Origin: Mesodorylaimus sp. YZB2_4
Taxonomy: Eukaryota; Nematoda; Enoplea; Dorylaimida; Dorylaimidae
Assembly (NCBI GenBank): GCA_030248295.1
Contig: JASANH010001085.1
Coordinates: 457,644 to 521,643 of the forward strand
DNA: 64,000 bases
Reading direction: 5' to 3'
Part shown: positions 51,201 through 61,086 of the stretch, piece after piece
Layout: the number at the start of each line of letters is the position of its first letter
How positions within the stretch are numbered: position 1 is the first letter of the stretch
Program-made: the position numbers and the translations under genes
The notes under the pieces: generated by a model
Databases searched by the model: none
What the model was told of the DNA's origin: nothing
The model's input: only the letters and a program-made list of their open reading frames with translations

Positions 51201-54200
51201 GATGCTGTTACGTAAAAAACACAGTAGCATAGCAGGAACCAGGGATTCAATATCAATCAACCATTGATCTAATGATATGGTTAATGCAGACCAGTCATTT
51301 ATCTACAGTAATGATAAGATTTATCCAAAGTGCACTGATCTGTCAAGCAGACTCATATATCAACAAATACTTGATCTCTTCGTCATATCGATTATTTTAC
51401 AATTTGTTGATGAGATCGACTGATCATACTACGTATGGGCCCTTCATACTTCCGCTGATGCTGATCAATCTGCGTGCCATCAACAACAGTCAATGGAATC
51501 ACTAGGTCCTTGATCTTGGTTTAGGAGTATCTGGACTCTTTCATTCGTCTCCGTCCATCCTTGCTGCCATTGGGCGATGCTGGTGTCCTTTTGCTCACTT
51601 ACGTGATGAGTAACGAACAAGCAGTCAATGCAATGATCAAGCAACACGCCCCGCAGCACAAACGATCATCGGCAATGGAGGAAGAGCAGAATGATCGATT
51701 GTTGAAGCCGGCGCCAGCGAACGCGCAGAATTTTGTTGCCAATGAAATCGAAAGATGGAAATCGGTAAATTCTGAATTTCGGGAGAATATGAAATGGTTT
51801 TAAAAAACTTTTAGACCTTTAATTTGAAATATGCTCGAATCGTGGATGAACGCTTGTGCGAAGCATTCAGCAGCTTCAAACGTTTGCCAGATGGATCATT
51901 TCCAAGACACGCTTCCAGAGGGTGAGAATAACGTTATTTAGAATAATTTAAATATAAACAGTTTTGCGGGTAATGGAATTTCAAATTTCCGCGTTTTAGT
52001 CTGTGACTGTAATTGAGGGCTGAGAAATCTGGGAAAATGGGAATTTAGAAGCCAAAAGCAAGAAATCTCTGACTGCCGCATCTTGAATCGCCCGCCATTC
52101 CTGTACCTGCTGCTGCTTGTGTGAATCCTGAAACGGCGGGAAATTTGAAATTTCGCTCATGGATCGTTATGTTAAAGCGATGGTTGTATAGTGCGCATGC
52201 GCCTATTGATTAACAGTCGATTCCATTTTCAGGGCTCAAATAGCAGCTGACGTTTATGTGCCACCTCATTTGTATGGCCACTTAGCAAAGCACACAACTG
52301 GGTGTCAACTTTTACAAACTCATGGGTGCATACAACCACTTTTGGACGTTGTGCATTCACGATTATTGAAGGATGAAAATGATGTGTTGGCGATGAAAGG
52401 TGCCCTTTGGGCTTTGGTAAGGTGACGATGCCGGATGATGCAAAATTTGGAAATTGCAGCTTGCGTTTTCAGGGCAATATTGCGTCTACGGAACTCGGTT
52501 ATAATTTACTTCCCAGGACAGTAATCGCGTCCGTGGTCAAATTAGCCGAAGAGTGTCCAGTGCTGACGATGCGAGGATGCGCGTTTTATGTGGTGAATCT
52601 GATCGCTCAGTCGTCGCAACTGGCGCGGGAACGATTGAGGCAGTTGAGCTGGGATGCAGTGTCGCCATCGCCGTCTTTAGCTGCGTATTATCAGCAAAAG
52701 AAACTAAACGCAGGCGTCTTACCGTTAACGATTCGTCGCCACGATCACTCGAGGATATTGTCCGCTGATGAGCAATGTGTGCACACTGCTAGCGTCTGCG
52801 ACAACGATTTGGACGCGGCGCAAGCTGGTCTTCTAAGTGCGTCGGTGACGAGTGGAGGTGATATTTTATCGTCGGGTAGCGGATCGCCGCCTCGCATTCC
52901 ATCGCCATCGATCTATGTAATGACGTCTCCTGATGCGTCGAGAAAGTCCTCCCAAGCGCCGCATTATGGTCGGCGGTATCGATCTCATTGTTCGAGCGGC
53001 GATGCGCACAGTATACTCACATGTGCTAGTTGCGAGCTGTGTCATGGAGCGTGGTCAGGGGGCTATAATCCGTCGAGTTACAGCGGGGTGGGGCTGATCG
53101 AAATAGCGAGTTCAGTGTCAAGTTTGGCCGCTGTAGCGTCGCCCGTTCGAGTACTTTGCTGCGACACTTCACCATCGCATCCGCAAGAAGCGCTTATGAA
53201 TGGGAGGATTGGTGATAAAAATGGCGGCGCTCGCAAGAGTTTCAGAAGCAAGTCGCTGGGTACGGCCGATGCGGTGTCTGCAGTCAACTGTCTCCAGTCG
53301 AGTGGTGTAGTCACTCCGAATACGTTGGCGCCGATGGGATTTCAGAAACGTGATCGTACACCTTCGCCAAAACATTCGCCAGGGGATCGAAAAATCAGCG
53401 TTCCTCCTATGCCTATGCTAGGACTGAATTGCGATGCGGAAACCAGGACTCGAATAAGTGATTATTCGAACGCTTATCCGATCAAAGAAGAAAGTCAAAG
53501 CGATTTTGATCTTGATCATATTTCCCTGTTTAATCCCGAAGTCCCTGTTGGGAGATCCGAAGTTAGGCCGACAAATGGGTTTTTTGCAAGATTGGAGAAG
53601 AAACCTGACGGATCATCAGTTTGTATCAGATCAGCGCTGGGACTCAAAAAAATTCCACTCGTGCCACAGGATTTGCCTGTGATTCGAGGGTCACTCAAAA
53701 GAATCTTGGTCGATAGTCAGTCAGAAAAATCACCCGAATATATAACTGATGAAAATGCTGGCGGACTGGCGATTTGGCGACTGCTTAAAAAGCGGGAGCG
53801 CGAGCGGACGGGAAGTTTAGATGGGGGAACCACGATTTTGGCGGCATTGGCGGAGTCATCTGGAGCGAATCGTGCTGCGGACGCTGTTGATGACGCTTCG
53901 ATTTTGGCGGAAGATGGGCAGCATAGCCAAAGGTAGGATGGAAGGTGACGTTTAGTCTTTAGTATGACATGAGATGCAATTGGCGCGTAGCGTTATAGTT
54001 CATACGCGCGAGATCGTCTGATGCGTTTTAGTTGTACAACGTCTGAATGATGGTGAACTTTCATGATTTAAAAATAGTGTCGATGCACTCTTTACAATTT
54101 AAGGAATCTTCATGAAATGTAATTGACATGCCTGAGATCCTGCAGAAAGCCGAATGCCTTGGATCTTTCTGGGTTCCATGATGATCTTGTGTCTTTTTGG

Positions 54201-55389
54201 GCCTTAAAAGGCATGGTTTGGGGTATCACACAATTGAATTTTGCTTTTCCAGCACACTCGATGCAAGTTTCTATGGCGATCAATCGCCATCGCTTCAAGG
54301 ACTCAAGTTACGACCTCTTGAGGATAACGATAGCGACATTCTCGCATTGCTGGGTTCCGAGAAACTGGTATATGTGTGTTTGCCCATCGATGTTGGTCTT
54401 ATTTTCAATGTAAGTACCTCACTGTCCCAATTAAGGTTCTTATCGCGCATTCAAGGGCATTGCAGGGAGTTTTAGTCATGATGCTGATTCATTGTTCTCC
54501 CTTTTCTGGAAACCTTAAAAAGGCTGCCCGATACGCTTGGATCCGAATAAGCTGGCCCTGGCGTCGATTTCATCTGGCCCTGATTGCTTTATCAGATTGG
54601 AAGCGCCGTGTTGTTGCAGCGCATTTTCAGAAAACGTTTTCTTTTGCTCCTCGCGTTCAAACTATTGCTACCCTGACAAGCCCTTAGAAATCTGCGCTCC
54701 TATAACAGTTGACTTGTGTCGCGCAGGTTACTGATTGGCCGGGCGATACATCGACCAGAACAAGAGTGGAAAGCGATGCGCAAGAACTGCCATCTTCGTT
54801 CTATCCAGCTCGCAATCACGTGGTCGATCGATGTCTGCATTGTCGATCATTTTCAAGCGAGGACGCTGGAACTTGCACAAATTCGAGCAGTGATCAGCGC
54901 CGAAAAAGCGCTTTTGCGGCAATAAATGAAGAAAAAAGTTTAGACGAGAAACAGAAATTCGAGACAGATCAGTCGGCTGGTGATGAGCTACAGAAACAGC
55001 AACAGGTTTGTTCGAATGCTGAACAAACTACTCCGTTTCGGAAAGAGCTTTTACGATTGGTTACGTTGTTAAGCGTTAGGAAGAAATATGCAGAACAAGG
55101 GCTTCTGAGGTAAGATGGAATCGTGCTGTAGAAGTGAATTTTTTACATGATTTTCAGTTTCAGGCTGAAACAGGAAGCTCCGCAATTGTTTCGTTCGCTG
55201 TGCGTTTACAGCGACGTTTCGTACATTATGTCGTCGTTCACGTTCCGTTTATCGGCTCGTCGGTTTTTGCAAGAATTGTTCCAGGATGTTGATTTTAGTG
55301 AATTATGGGCGGAACCGAGGCGTATTATGCTGGCTGATCATCGCCATTATCATCACCATCGTCTCCCGTCGGCACCTGGCCCGCTTTGA
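36270..55389 (+). CDS. RICTOR: RICTOR, rapamycin-insensitive companion of mTOR (mTORC2 scaffold), complete
   Basis: RICTOR is the defining scaffold of TOR complex 2, which phosphorylates AGC kinases. Twenty-five exons fit in phase: 36270-36372, 36432-36479, 36537-36777, 36868-36999, 40287-40477, 41163-41344, 41473-41543, 42207-42393, 42494-42584, 42720-42883, 42945-43028, 43087-43256, 43312-43576, 49104-49273, 49331-49520, 50012-50148, 50185-50329, 50396-50560, 51525-51764, 51815-51921, 52233-52416, 52473-53932, 54253-54409, 54727-55109 and 55164-55389. The sum is 5493 nt, 1830 residues (human about 1708). Landmarks are SSDDQIPIDFSRPLEENIRD at the N-terminus, ARM-type repeats (EEREIRAATLRVLRYFIQ, VEEAARIMEEL), the RICTOR V domain around residue 1030 (VPPHLYGHLAKHTTGCQLL), a Ser-rich disordered 1460 bp exon, LVYVCLPIDVGLIF, and the C-terminal FTFRLSARRFLQELFQDVDF. 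Intron 13 (5.5 kb) holds an antisense gene. Confidence 0.95.
37715..37800. repeat. ATCGGCCGATA palindrome cluster in RICTOR intron 4
   Basis: GGTATCGGCCGATAACCGAT and AATTATCGGCCGATAATACC-type palindromes are packed together. Related motifs at about 39150-39205 (AATTATCGGTATCGGACGAT) and 40038-40055 may mark the other end of an old transposon that fills much of this 3.3 kb intron. Termini were not resolved. Confidence 0.5.
39780..39960 (+). mobile_element. tRNA-derived SINE-like copy 2
   Basis: The head has GCGTGTGCCTCTCACGCTGG and the B box GGTTCGACTCC. The body is AAAATTATTGTCTAATATAT, then CCTCGAGTGAGCTGT and TATGAATAAAGTATGACATG, ending in an ACATG-type simple tail (about 39930-39950). 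It lies in RICTOR intron 4. Confidence 0.7.
40763..41047 (-). mobile_element. foldback element enclosing a tRNA-like sequence
   Basis: The arm 40763-40801 (CGAGGAAACATTCCCGATTG, then TCTCTCGCAGATCAAAACG) is inverted at 41009-41047 (CGTTTTGATTTGCGAGAGAC...). Just inside the left arm, on the minus strand (about 40870-40796), is a tRNA-like block with GTCGAACTGGTAGAGCG (A-box-like) and GAGTTCAACTC (B-box-like). The T stem pairs at only three of five positions, so it is a relic, not a working tRNA gene. It lies in RICTOR intron 5. Confidence 0.6.
44520..44910. mobile_element. MITE copy 2 of the GCGTTCGTTCGGGA family
   Basis: It is reverse-oriented relative to 35090-35473. The left end is GCTTTCGTTCGGGATCACTT. 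The right end, read inward, is GCTTTGGTCAGGATCGCCCC. Interior landmarks such as TGAATGTTGTGGAGATGTGT (antisense) match copy 1. It lies in RICTOR intron 13. Confidence 0.7.
46074..47375 (-). CDS. secreted DB-module protein nested in RICTOR intron 13
   Basis: Three exons (47040-47375, 46401-46694 and 46074-46331) join in phase 0, giving 888 nt and 295 residues. The N-terminus is a signal peptide (LLSKCLFLTICAYLIAA). A cysteine pair region (PPPCDQIARNAIMCTFDRFK, AKECGG) follows, then a long Ser/Thr/Asn-rich low-complexity linker (TTKKATTKKPSSAGK). The C-terminus is a complete DB module: CNRIEPCVDL, FKQRCEAAGIAPTCLEKCRY, C-P-MGGMRDF, NRMCCEKTGV, CHPFCNP, YLPCASQMSAIMKC. The DB module is a nematode-characteristic extracellular cysteine domain of unknown biochemical role. 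The gene lies entirely inside the 5.5 kb intron of RICTOR on the opposite strand. The first donor (GTG|GTAAGT) is good; an extra small exon between exons 1 and 2 cannot be excluded. Confidence 0.85.
47920..48095 (-). mobile_element. tRNA-derived SINE-like copy 3
   Basis: Read on the minus strand: GCGGCCCAGTAAGTTAGGCG, TCTGCCTCTCATTCTG, then GAGGGTTCGACTCCCGCCC (B box), followed by AAATCATTTTGTACCCTGCT and CCTCGATTGCGCG. The head closely matches the two plus-strand copies; the body is more diverged. It lies in RICTOR intron 13. Confidence 0.65.
48850..49070. repeat. TGATCA/TGATTAGCAC repeat in RICTOR intron 13
   Basis: About ten imperfect units of CTGATTAGCACTGAT and CTGATCAATACTGATCACTAAG run up to 35 bp before the exon at 49104. 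Confidence 0.75.
49655..49935. repeat. CTGATCGATCGCTGAT repeat in RICTOR intron 15
   Basis: Four units of about 50 bp (GACTGATCGATCGCTGATTA and TCAGTGACTGACTGATCGAT) recur with variation. The motif family is the same as in NDUFB5 and in the neighbouring introns. Confidence 0.75.
50561..51524. other. RICTOR intron 18, GATC-rich
   Basis: This 964 bp intron holds scattered CGATCGATCGA and TGATCA motifs but no orderly array. The 77-codon frame at 51272-51505 is not supported as an exon. Confidence 0.5.
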
Positions 55390-55661
55390 ATTTAGATCGT
55401 CGCACCTGGCCATTCATGAGTTGAGCCAAAAATTGTTATTTCGATTTTGAATTTTTTATTGTTTGTGATATGTAAGCTATAAGGTTTTGTTCTTTGTTAC
55501 GGCTTGTTGGTTTTTTTGTACTTATGTACTGTTTATTTGTGGAAATTGCGTTTTAGTGAGCATGAAGTTTCGAGCGTGCCCTGATAAAGCTAATTAGGCT
55601 TGGCATCGACCTAATATTTGATCCGCCTACCTTTTGTATGCATGCTGGCCGCAGAATCAAG
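55390..55661 (+). other. RICTOR 3' flank
   Basis: AT-rich sequence follows the stop codon; no canonical AATAAA was seen before the element at 55662. The rest shows nothing recognisable. Confidence 0.35.
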
Positions 55662-57074
55662 GCGAATTTATACTTCACTGCGGGTGAGGGCCGGGCGAAG
55701 GCGGCGGACGGGCGCGGGTCGATTTACAGGTTTATACTAGCAGCGGGCACGGGACGGGCGGGGGGCGGGCTGGAGCAAGGCCCCCCGTAAAGGGTTCTTT
55801 GTCAGCCCGTCGGCGGGCCGCTTTGTCTGCAAAAAGCGGGACGACATTTCGTCATGACACAGAATGACTTTGAATTTTCTACTGCTGGAACGTAAGGACT
55901 TGTAACTCTGTGCCGATGACCAGGTGACTCACTGATTGATTATATAGTGCAATCTGGCTCACAAAAATTTCCTCCTCTTATGATTTACTCTGTTTCACAT
56001 AAAATAGCATTGCTAAACTGGCTAAATAAACATTCCTCAATTTTAATCACAAATCACAAACAAGACATGATGTAAAAATACGTTTAAGATCATGTTAATT
56101 CCGACTTTCAACAGAAAAACCAAACTGCTGCTGACGTCACTGACGATGAGTTACCGTTTTCATTCTGGAAAGTGACACAAGTGACATTGCATGAGTGACA
56201 AGTGACATTGCACAAGTTCGACTGACATTGCATGAGAAGCGGAGATACCATGTCTCACCTGTAAGGGACTAAAACTTCGCGGAACCCGCTTGTGTCCATG
56301 CGGTCGAATGGCCTGTCAAACGCTGGATAGATCCTGAAAAATAGCACGATCTGATGACGATAAGTGTCAAAGCGGAAAATCATTCTGCACGAGAAGTCAG
56401 GGGTTTGAATAAAGCCCATCTTTCAGAGTGTTCAGACGCATATTATGGACTGCTACAGATCCCTGTCCAACTTTACGCCCAATGAAACCATCAGTAGTTC
56501 ACGAAAAAAATTCACTTACTTTGTAATCTATCATAATGATGAAAATGACGAAAGCAAGTGGCAGCGAGACATTCAGGAAGGTTTTCTGGGCGAAATCTTA
56601 GAAAATAAAATAAAAATAAGTCATTGAGATATCACTCCCAATCGTCTTGTCAGAGCGCACGCCGGCCAGAAAAGTTAGGTCTGAAGAAAGGTGAAAATAA
56701 AATACTTGGCAAACGCTGACTAAATTTTCCATTCGATATTCGAATTCTACGATAAAAACTGTGCAAGATATTCTTATCTTAGAAATTTTCAGTCGAAATG
56801 GCCAAAAGTAGTTTAGAGGAGAATACCAACGGGTCGAGTTAAAAACGAAACTTATTGCCATTTCGCCCGCAAACGGGCCGACCGCGCGCGGGTGAAATTG
56901 GTGACGTTTATACTTTTTTCGGCTAGCGACGGGCTGGTTTGTAGCGTTTATACTGCCAGAGGGCGCGGGTCGACGGGTGACGGGTCAAGCCCGGGCTACA
57001 GTAAGCTCGAAACTTAATGTTACCCCTGTGCGGCCCTCGCCCGGCCCTCACCCGCAGTGAAGTATAAATTCGCC
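55662..57074. mobile_element. 1.4 kb element with 38 bp perfect terminal inverted repeats
   Basis: The first 38 bases (GGCGAATTTATACTTCACTG, then CGGGTGAGGGCCGGGCGA) recur exactly in inverse at the right end (57037-57074). Subterminal parts on both sides are GC-rich (GGGCGCGGGTCGA, TTTATACT). The middle is AT-richer, with a GTGACATTGCATGAG repeat (about 56170-56240). No transposase frame is visible, so it is non-autonomous. A target duplication was not evident from the flanks (TCAA / ACCT). Confidence 0.85.
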
Positions 57075-58938
57075 ACCTGGCCCCTGGCCAGAGGGGGTCT
57101 GAAATTTTTTGGGCGCTTCAAAGAGGGGGGTCCAGAGAACAAAACACAGGTTTTTTGTATCTATTGCGGCTTAAACTTTCCGCATTAATAAGGCTCACAC
57201 ATGGCACCGAAAATGGTTTTCCCAGGGACCCCGCGTAAAAAATTAATTTCCCAGTTTGAACTCTCAAAATGCAATTTTTCCAATTTTTCCTGATTTTGGC
57301 TAGAAGGTTCCTATTTCCTCTGATTTTCCGTGCTTTTCAGATAAAGATCAAAACTATGTCCCCAATTTGTCACGATTTAAGACAGGCTTTCTGGAAGGTT
57401 CGACCCATGGAAACAGGTTGCCAAACTTCGATTTTTGATTTGGGGGTGAATTCGATGCACCCATTCGTGGGACAGCGATGCAACAGTGCTTTTTTGCGCG
57501 CACTCGATTTTCAGGGGATTATCCTTTTTTTTTTGAAAATGCGTGGGCGATATCGACCATAACTCACTGATCTTACGGTCTTTCTCTTTAGCTTTATGCT
57601 TGATATCCAAATAATCAAAAAACTGCAGCCAGCTACAGGGAATTCTCAGACAAATCCTTTTTTGAAACTTTTGCAAAGCAGATCATTGAGTCGGACAGTA
57701 GTTTCCAGATAGAAGTTTTAAAATGGCAAATAATTGGTTTTTCCCAGTTCAAATTCGACTTCTAATCGTGGAAATAAAGGGGAAGAAAGTAGCGATCACC
57801 AAGTGTCAGCACCTTTCGAATTTCCCTCCCACTTGCCGCTAATGACATGAGAGCGGTCTCGGCTGCTTACTCTGGAAGTCGCAGGTAAATCTACTATAAT
57901 TTTTCTTTTTCACGACAGACGAATACTCTAGCACATAATTTGATGGACACGTTGCGAAAAGTGAAAAATTATACATTTTCTCACGATTTCTAGAGTGAGC
58001 AGCCGAAACCGCTCTTGTCATGAGTCAACTCTGCTCAGCCTGAGCCTTGCAGCAACATTCATTAGACACAGCGGACCTCTCGTGTAGTTCTTGGCGTCCC
58101 CTTCTTCTAGCGGAGGTACACGTTTAAAGTCTGGCAGCATGGCTGGCACTGAATTTTGGTCCCATGTGATAATTGTATCGTCTCAGTCGTTATAACTTTT
58201 TGAATAAGAATACCGGCATGCCGCGCCGAGTCGCGTCAAAGCTGCGAACTGCAAAACGCCATGAGAGCCGTCATTTTTCGCAAGCCCCCCGAAGCGCTCA
58301 GCAGCCAAGCTTCCCTCCCGACTGTCATAAGGTTCTTGCACCTGAGCGCCAGTGCGAGCGGCAAACTCAAATATTTGACTGCCAGGAAGCCGACTCTTCT
58401 GAAGTTACAGAGAATCCTCCTTCGCTGATTTTTCTTTACTCCGAGAATTTGACTCGTACAGGGCGTTCCAAAAGTCGTGGCAGGGTCAGGACAGCGATAG
58501 GGCTCACTAACTTTTGACTCATCTAAAGGAGAGGGGTCAGGATTTCCTTGGCTTTCGCATAGGGGTGGGGGTCACGGGGTCTACCCCCTCCACCCAGTTT
58601 CGGATGCTGCCTGGCGCGCGCTCTACTCCACGAAATGAGGTCCACAAGAGAAGACATAGAAAACATGGATCTTGCAGGGAGAAGTTTATTCATTAAAATT
58701 TTAGACATGAATCGGAGCAGCAACATCAGAGATGTTCACGCCTATTCATTCTTGAAAGACTGAAAACTCTTGCATGCAGGAGGGAGCCCGAAAATAGACA
58801 TGCTTTCCTCACCAGCCCCGTCCCTGCGTTGTCCCTTTTTGTTCGAAGTCATTCAACCCTGCAACTCCTGCCTCAATGCGGGTGGCCTCTATCGATCGCA
58901 CTGTATGCACGTGTACGTCATGCTAGAAAGTACTGTAG
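57075..58938. other. intergenic; foldback and unsupported open frames
   Basis: A foldback lies at 57842-58021. The 114-codon plus frame (58173-58517) and 99-codon minus frame (57377-57676) show no domain, leader or splice evidence. Nothing else is recognised. Confidence 0.45.
57842..58021. mobile_element. 180 bp foldback/MITE-like element
   Basis: The arm GACATGAGAGCGGTCTCGGC (from 57844, then TGCTTACTCT) is inverted at 57992-58021 (AGAGTGAGCAGCCGAAACCG, then CTCTTGTCAT). About 118 bp of AT-rich sequence lie between. Confidence 0.65.
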
Positions 58939-59616
58939 ATGTCCAAGCGCAATACACTACGCTGGCTCGGTGTGATGCTAGCATTTACTGTAATCTTAGA
59001 CCCTGCAGATGATGTCACAGCGAAATTAGCCTATAATGGGAAACGTGTTACTGTGCTAGCTGCGAGGTTAAAAAGCATTTTTTGTCCTCCGGCAATACTG
59101 CGAATGTTGTTAAGAATCTTCTGTGCATAGCTACCAAATCGGCCATAGCTCACTCTGGGCGACTTAGCTGGGGTTGGGGCAACGAACTACTAGCAGCAAG
59201 TCCTCGAACACAACATGCTGATTATGATCCGCGTGCTCTGATCGCAGCCTCTGCTTCTCGTGCCTTCACAGTATATCGCTTGTGTTACCCGCAGATTCAC
59301 CACTGAGGGCAAGGCAACTTTGCAGAATGTGTACAATTACAGCGAATTGACGACTGTTCGAACTCCAGCCGGTAATGTAATGTTCGACCGGTATTTCAGT
59401 GAAGATCGCGAGTACCTGATTCTGGGCAAGCGAACAAGGACGTGTAGCGCAGAAAGGCCGAATTTTTCACATTTTTTGTGGGTGGCGGAGGGTACAGTTT
59501 TTCGACGACCATTTGCGACCACGATTCGGCCTGGGAGTGGTTATCAGAAAAAGAAAAGGAAGCATTGGAAAGTGGTCGACTCGCACAAAATTGCAGGCCT
59601 GAGGTTTGTATGCTAG
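58939..59616 (+). CDS. small secreted protein, unknown family
   Basis: A two-exon model (58939-59066 and 59295-59616) fits in phase 2 and gives 149 residues. The N-terminus is a leader (RWLGVMLAFTVILDP). The mature part begins near AKLAYNGKRVTVLAA and continues FTTEGKATLQNVYNYSELTT, GNVMFDRYFSEDREYLILGK, ending with a basic HWKVVDSHKIAGLRFVC. The first donor (GCGAG|GTTAAA) is weak, so exon 1 is less certain than exon 2. The beta-rich pattern recalls N-terminal domains of secreted lipid-binding proteins, but I cannot name a family. An AATAAA (59709-59714) follows the stop, and the gene converges on the vWD-domain gene. Confidence 0.5.
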
Positions 59617-59708
59617 GGATCAGTGTAAATTTGTGATCATTTCTGCAACTAGCTCACTTGCCATTTTCTAATTAGTTCATTGCCAAAGTGCTAAAAGCAT
59701 TGAACGTG

Positions 59709-59726
59709 AATAAACTTCATTTTATT
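59709..59726. terminator. facing polyadenylation signals of two convergent genes
   Basis: AATAAA on the plus strand (59709-59714) and TTTATT, that is AATAAA on the minus strand (59721-59726), lie six bases apart, 93 bp after the plus-strand stop and 52 bp after the minus-strand stop. The two transcripts probably overlap at their 3' ends. Confidence 0.6.
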
Positions 59727-59777
59727 CGTAGAACTGGCTGTTCATTTTATGGATGCACTCAAAACAGGATCAATGCA

Positions 59778-60452
59778 CTAGATGGCCAGTCCGACAGTTT
59801 CTCCCTTGGCTGGAGTGTCTTTCTGCACGAACTTGGTGCCCCCTGGGCCCCTGCTCTTGCACGAGGTGACGAACGTGTCGACCAGATCTTCGATGTATTG
59901 CTTCCGCTCAGCATCGCTTTCCAGAAATACGCAATCGGTCACGCAATTCTTGACCAAGGGCACAACTCGACCCAATCGCTTGGCGCACGCCACCAATTCG
60001 GGAGCGCTTAGAGCAGCTTTGCAAGCCCTCTCAGCTGCTGCTTTGACCCTGGCGTCAGCATGGTCGATCTTTTGCACGCTGATTTTCTCGTCTTCTTGCC
60101 TTATGCTGCAAACAGACGGCTGCTGTGAGTGGTGCACGCAGTCTTTGCCGGTGAAGGAGAGAATGTGATCTACTGAAGTTGGTGGGGCGAAAACCCTAAC
60201 TAAAGCAGGGAAAGTCCTGCGACTGGGAACATCAACCCAACAGGTTGATTTTCCCAGACAGGGGAAATCGATAATTCTCTCCCACACCCCTTGGTCCGCC
60301 GATAGGTCCAGTGGGCGCTTACCAGTCTGCAGTCTTGGTCGATCCTTTCACGATCCAACTGTCACCAAAGGCCCAGGAGAACTTGTCATCGAGTTGCTGC
60401 TTCTTGCCATCGGCGTCGAAGCTCATCGGGGTCTTCCATCGTCCCAGCAATC
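59778..60452 (-). CDS. C-terminal exons of a secreted vWD/C8-type protein (partial)
   Basis: Two exons are visible: 60323-60452 and 59778-60105, joined in phase 2 with the acceptor TTTGCAG|CATAAGG. The first carries the end of a von Willebrand type D domain (LLGRWKTPMSFDADGKKQ, KFSWAFGDSWIVKGSTKTADC). The second resembles a C8 domain: RACKAALSAPELVACAKRLG, VKNCVTDCVF, IEDLVDTFVTSC. It ends ETVGLAI. Such modules occur in vitellogenin-like, mucin-like and other secreted lipoproteins, so the full protein cannot be named. Upstream exons would lie beyond an A/C-rich tract and the BEL element, possibly outside the window. The 217 bp intron contains a copy of the dispersed hairpin repeat. Confidence 0.7.
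60190..60295 (+). repeat. dispersed hairpin repeat in the vWD-gene intron
   Basis: GGGAACATCAACCCAACAGG and TTGATTTTCCCAGACAGGGG match the copies in the CSTF1 introns. The copy is the shortest of the four. Confidence 0.5.
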
Positions 60453-60462
60453 CTGCACCACA

Positions 60463-60773
60463 GGGCAGGGAAAAAAAAACACACAGGGAACAACCCCACC
60501 CTCAAAACGAAGAAAAAAAAAAGAAACACCCACCCCCACAACCCAAGAAAAACCAAAAAAAAACACCACCCACCCGCCCCAGACCCCACAAATCCCAAAA
60601 AAACCAACACCCAACCAAAAAAAAACACCCCACCCCCAACAAAAACAAACTCTCCCCCCCCCACCCCCCAAAACACCACCCCCCCACATCCACTACACGG
60701 ACAACACAAACCACCACCAAACCAAAAAAAAAAAAAAAAACAAAAAAAAAAAAAACCCCAAAAAAAACAAAAC
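60463..60773. repeat. A/C-only low-complexity tract
   Basis: About 310 bases are almost entirely A and C on the plus strand, with A-runs up to 17 and C-runs up to 8 and only a few G or T. It encodes only spurious Lys/Pro/Thr frames. Either an expanded polypurine/pyrimidine-like satellite or a consensus/assembly artefact is possible. Confidence 0.7.
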
Positions 60774-61003
60774 TGTCGCGGATTGGAGAGCAACCGCGAG
60801 TGATGTAAAGAAGGACGATAGATGACACTTTACACCCGCTAAGCCAGGTATCATGTTAGGACATAGGAACGGGGTTTCTTTTCGTTTTACTGTCATAGTG
60901 TACGGTCGGTTCGAAAGAGTATCTATATATAAACGCTAGTTTCGTTACGCATACGACTATCGCCAGGCACGCGTCCGTCACCAACGAAAACCTATTCGCG
61001 TCA
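60774..61003 (+). mobile_element. probable 5' LTR of a BEL/Pao element
   Basis: The tract begins TGTCGCGGATTGG, right after the A/C tract, contains a TATA-like TCTATATATAAACG (about 60928) and ends ...TTCGCGTCA immediately before a primer-binding-site-like sequence. The TG...CA borders are typical of LTRs. The 3' LTR is outside the window, so the start cannot be verified. Confidence 0.55.
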
Positions 61004-61005
61004 AG

Positions 61006-61021
61006 TGGTAGCAGAACGTGG
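61006..61021 (+). other. tRNA primer-binding site of the BEL/Pao element
   Basis: TGGTAGCAGAACGTGG follows two bases after the LTR end. TGGTAGCAGA is complementary to a tRNA 3' end without its full CCA context, as in many BEL/Pao elements. The priming tRNA was not determined. Confidence 0.55.
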
Positions 61022-61086
61022 TTGGTTGGTTCGGTTTGGTTAACGTTGGTTCGGTTGGTCGTGGGACGGGCAACGGAAGATCGAAA

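Noticed and set aside
58173-58517. 114-codon plus-strand frame
   Set aside because: No domain, leader or splice signals, and its composition is consistent with chance in GC-richer sequence. Left unannotated.
60311-60828. long Lys/Pro/Thr-rich open frames on both strands
   Set aside because: They are products of the A/C-only tract and have no biological signature.
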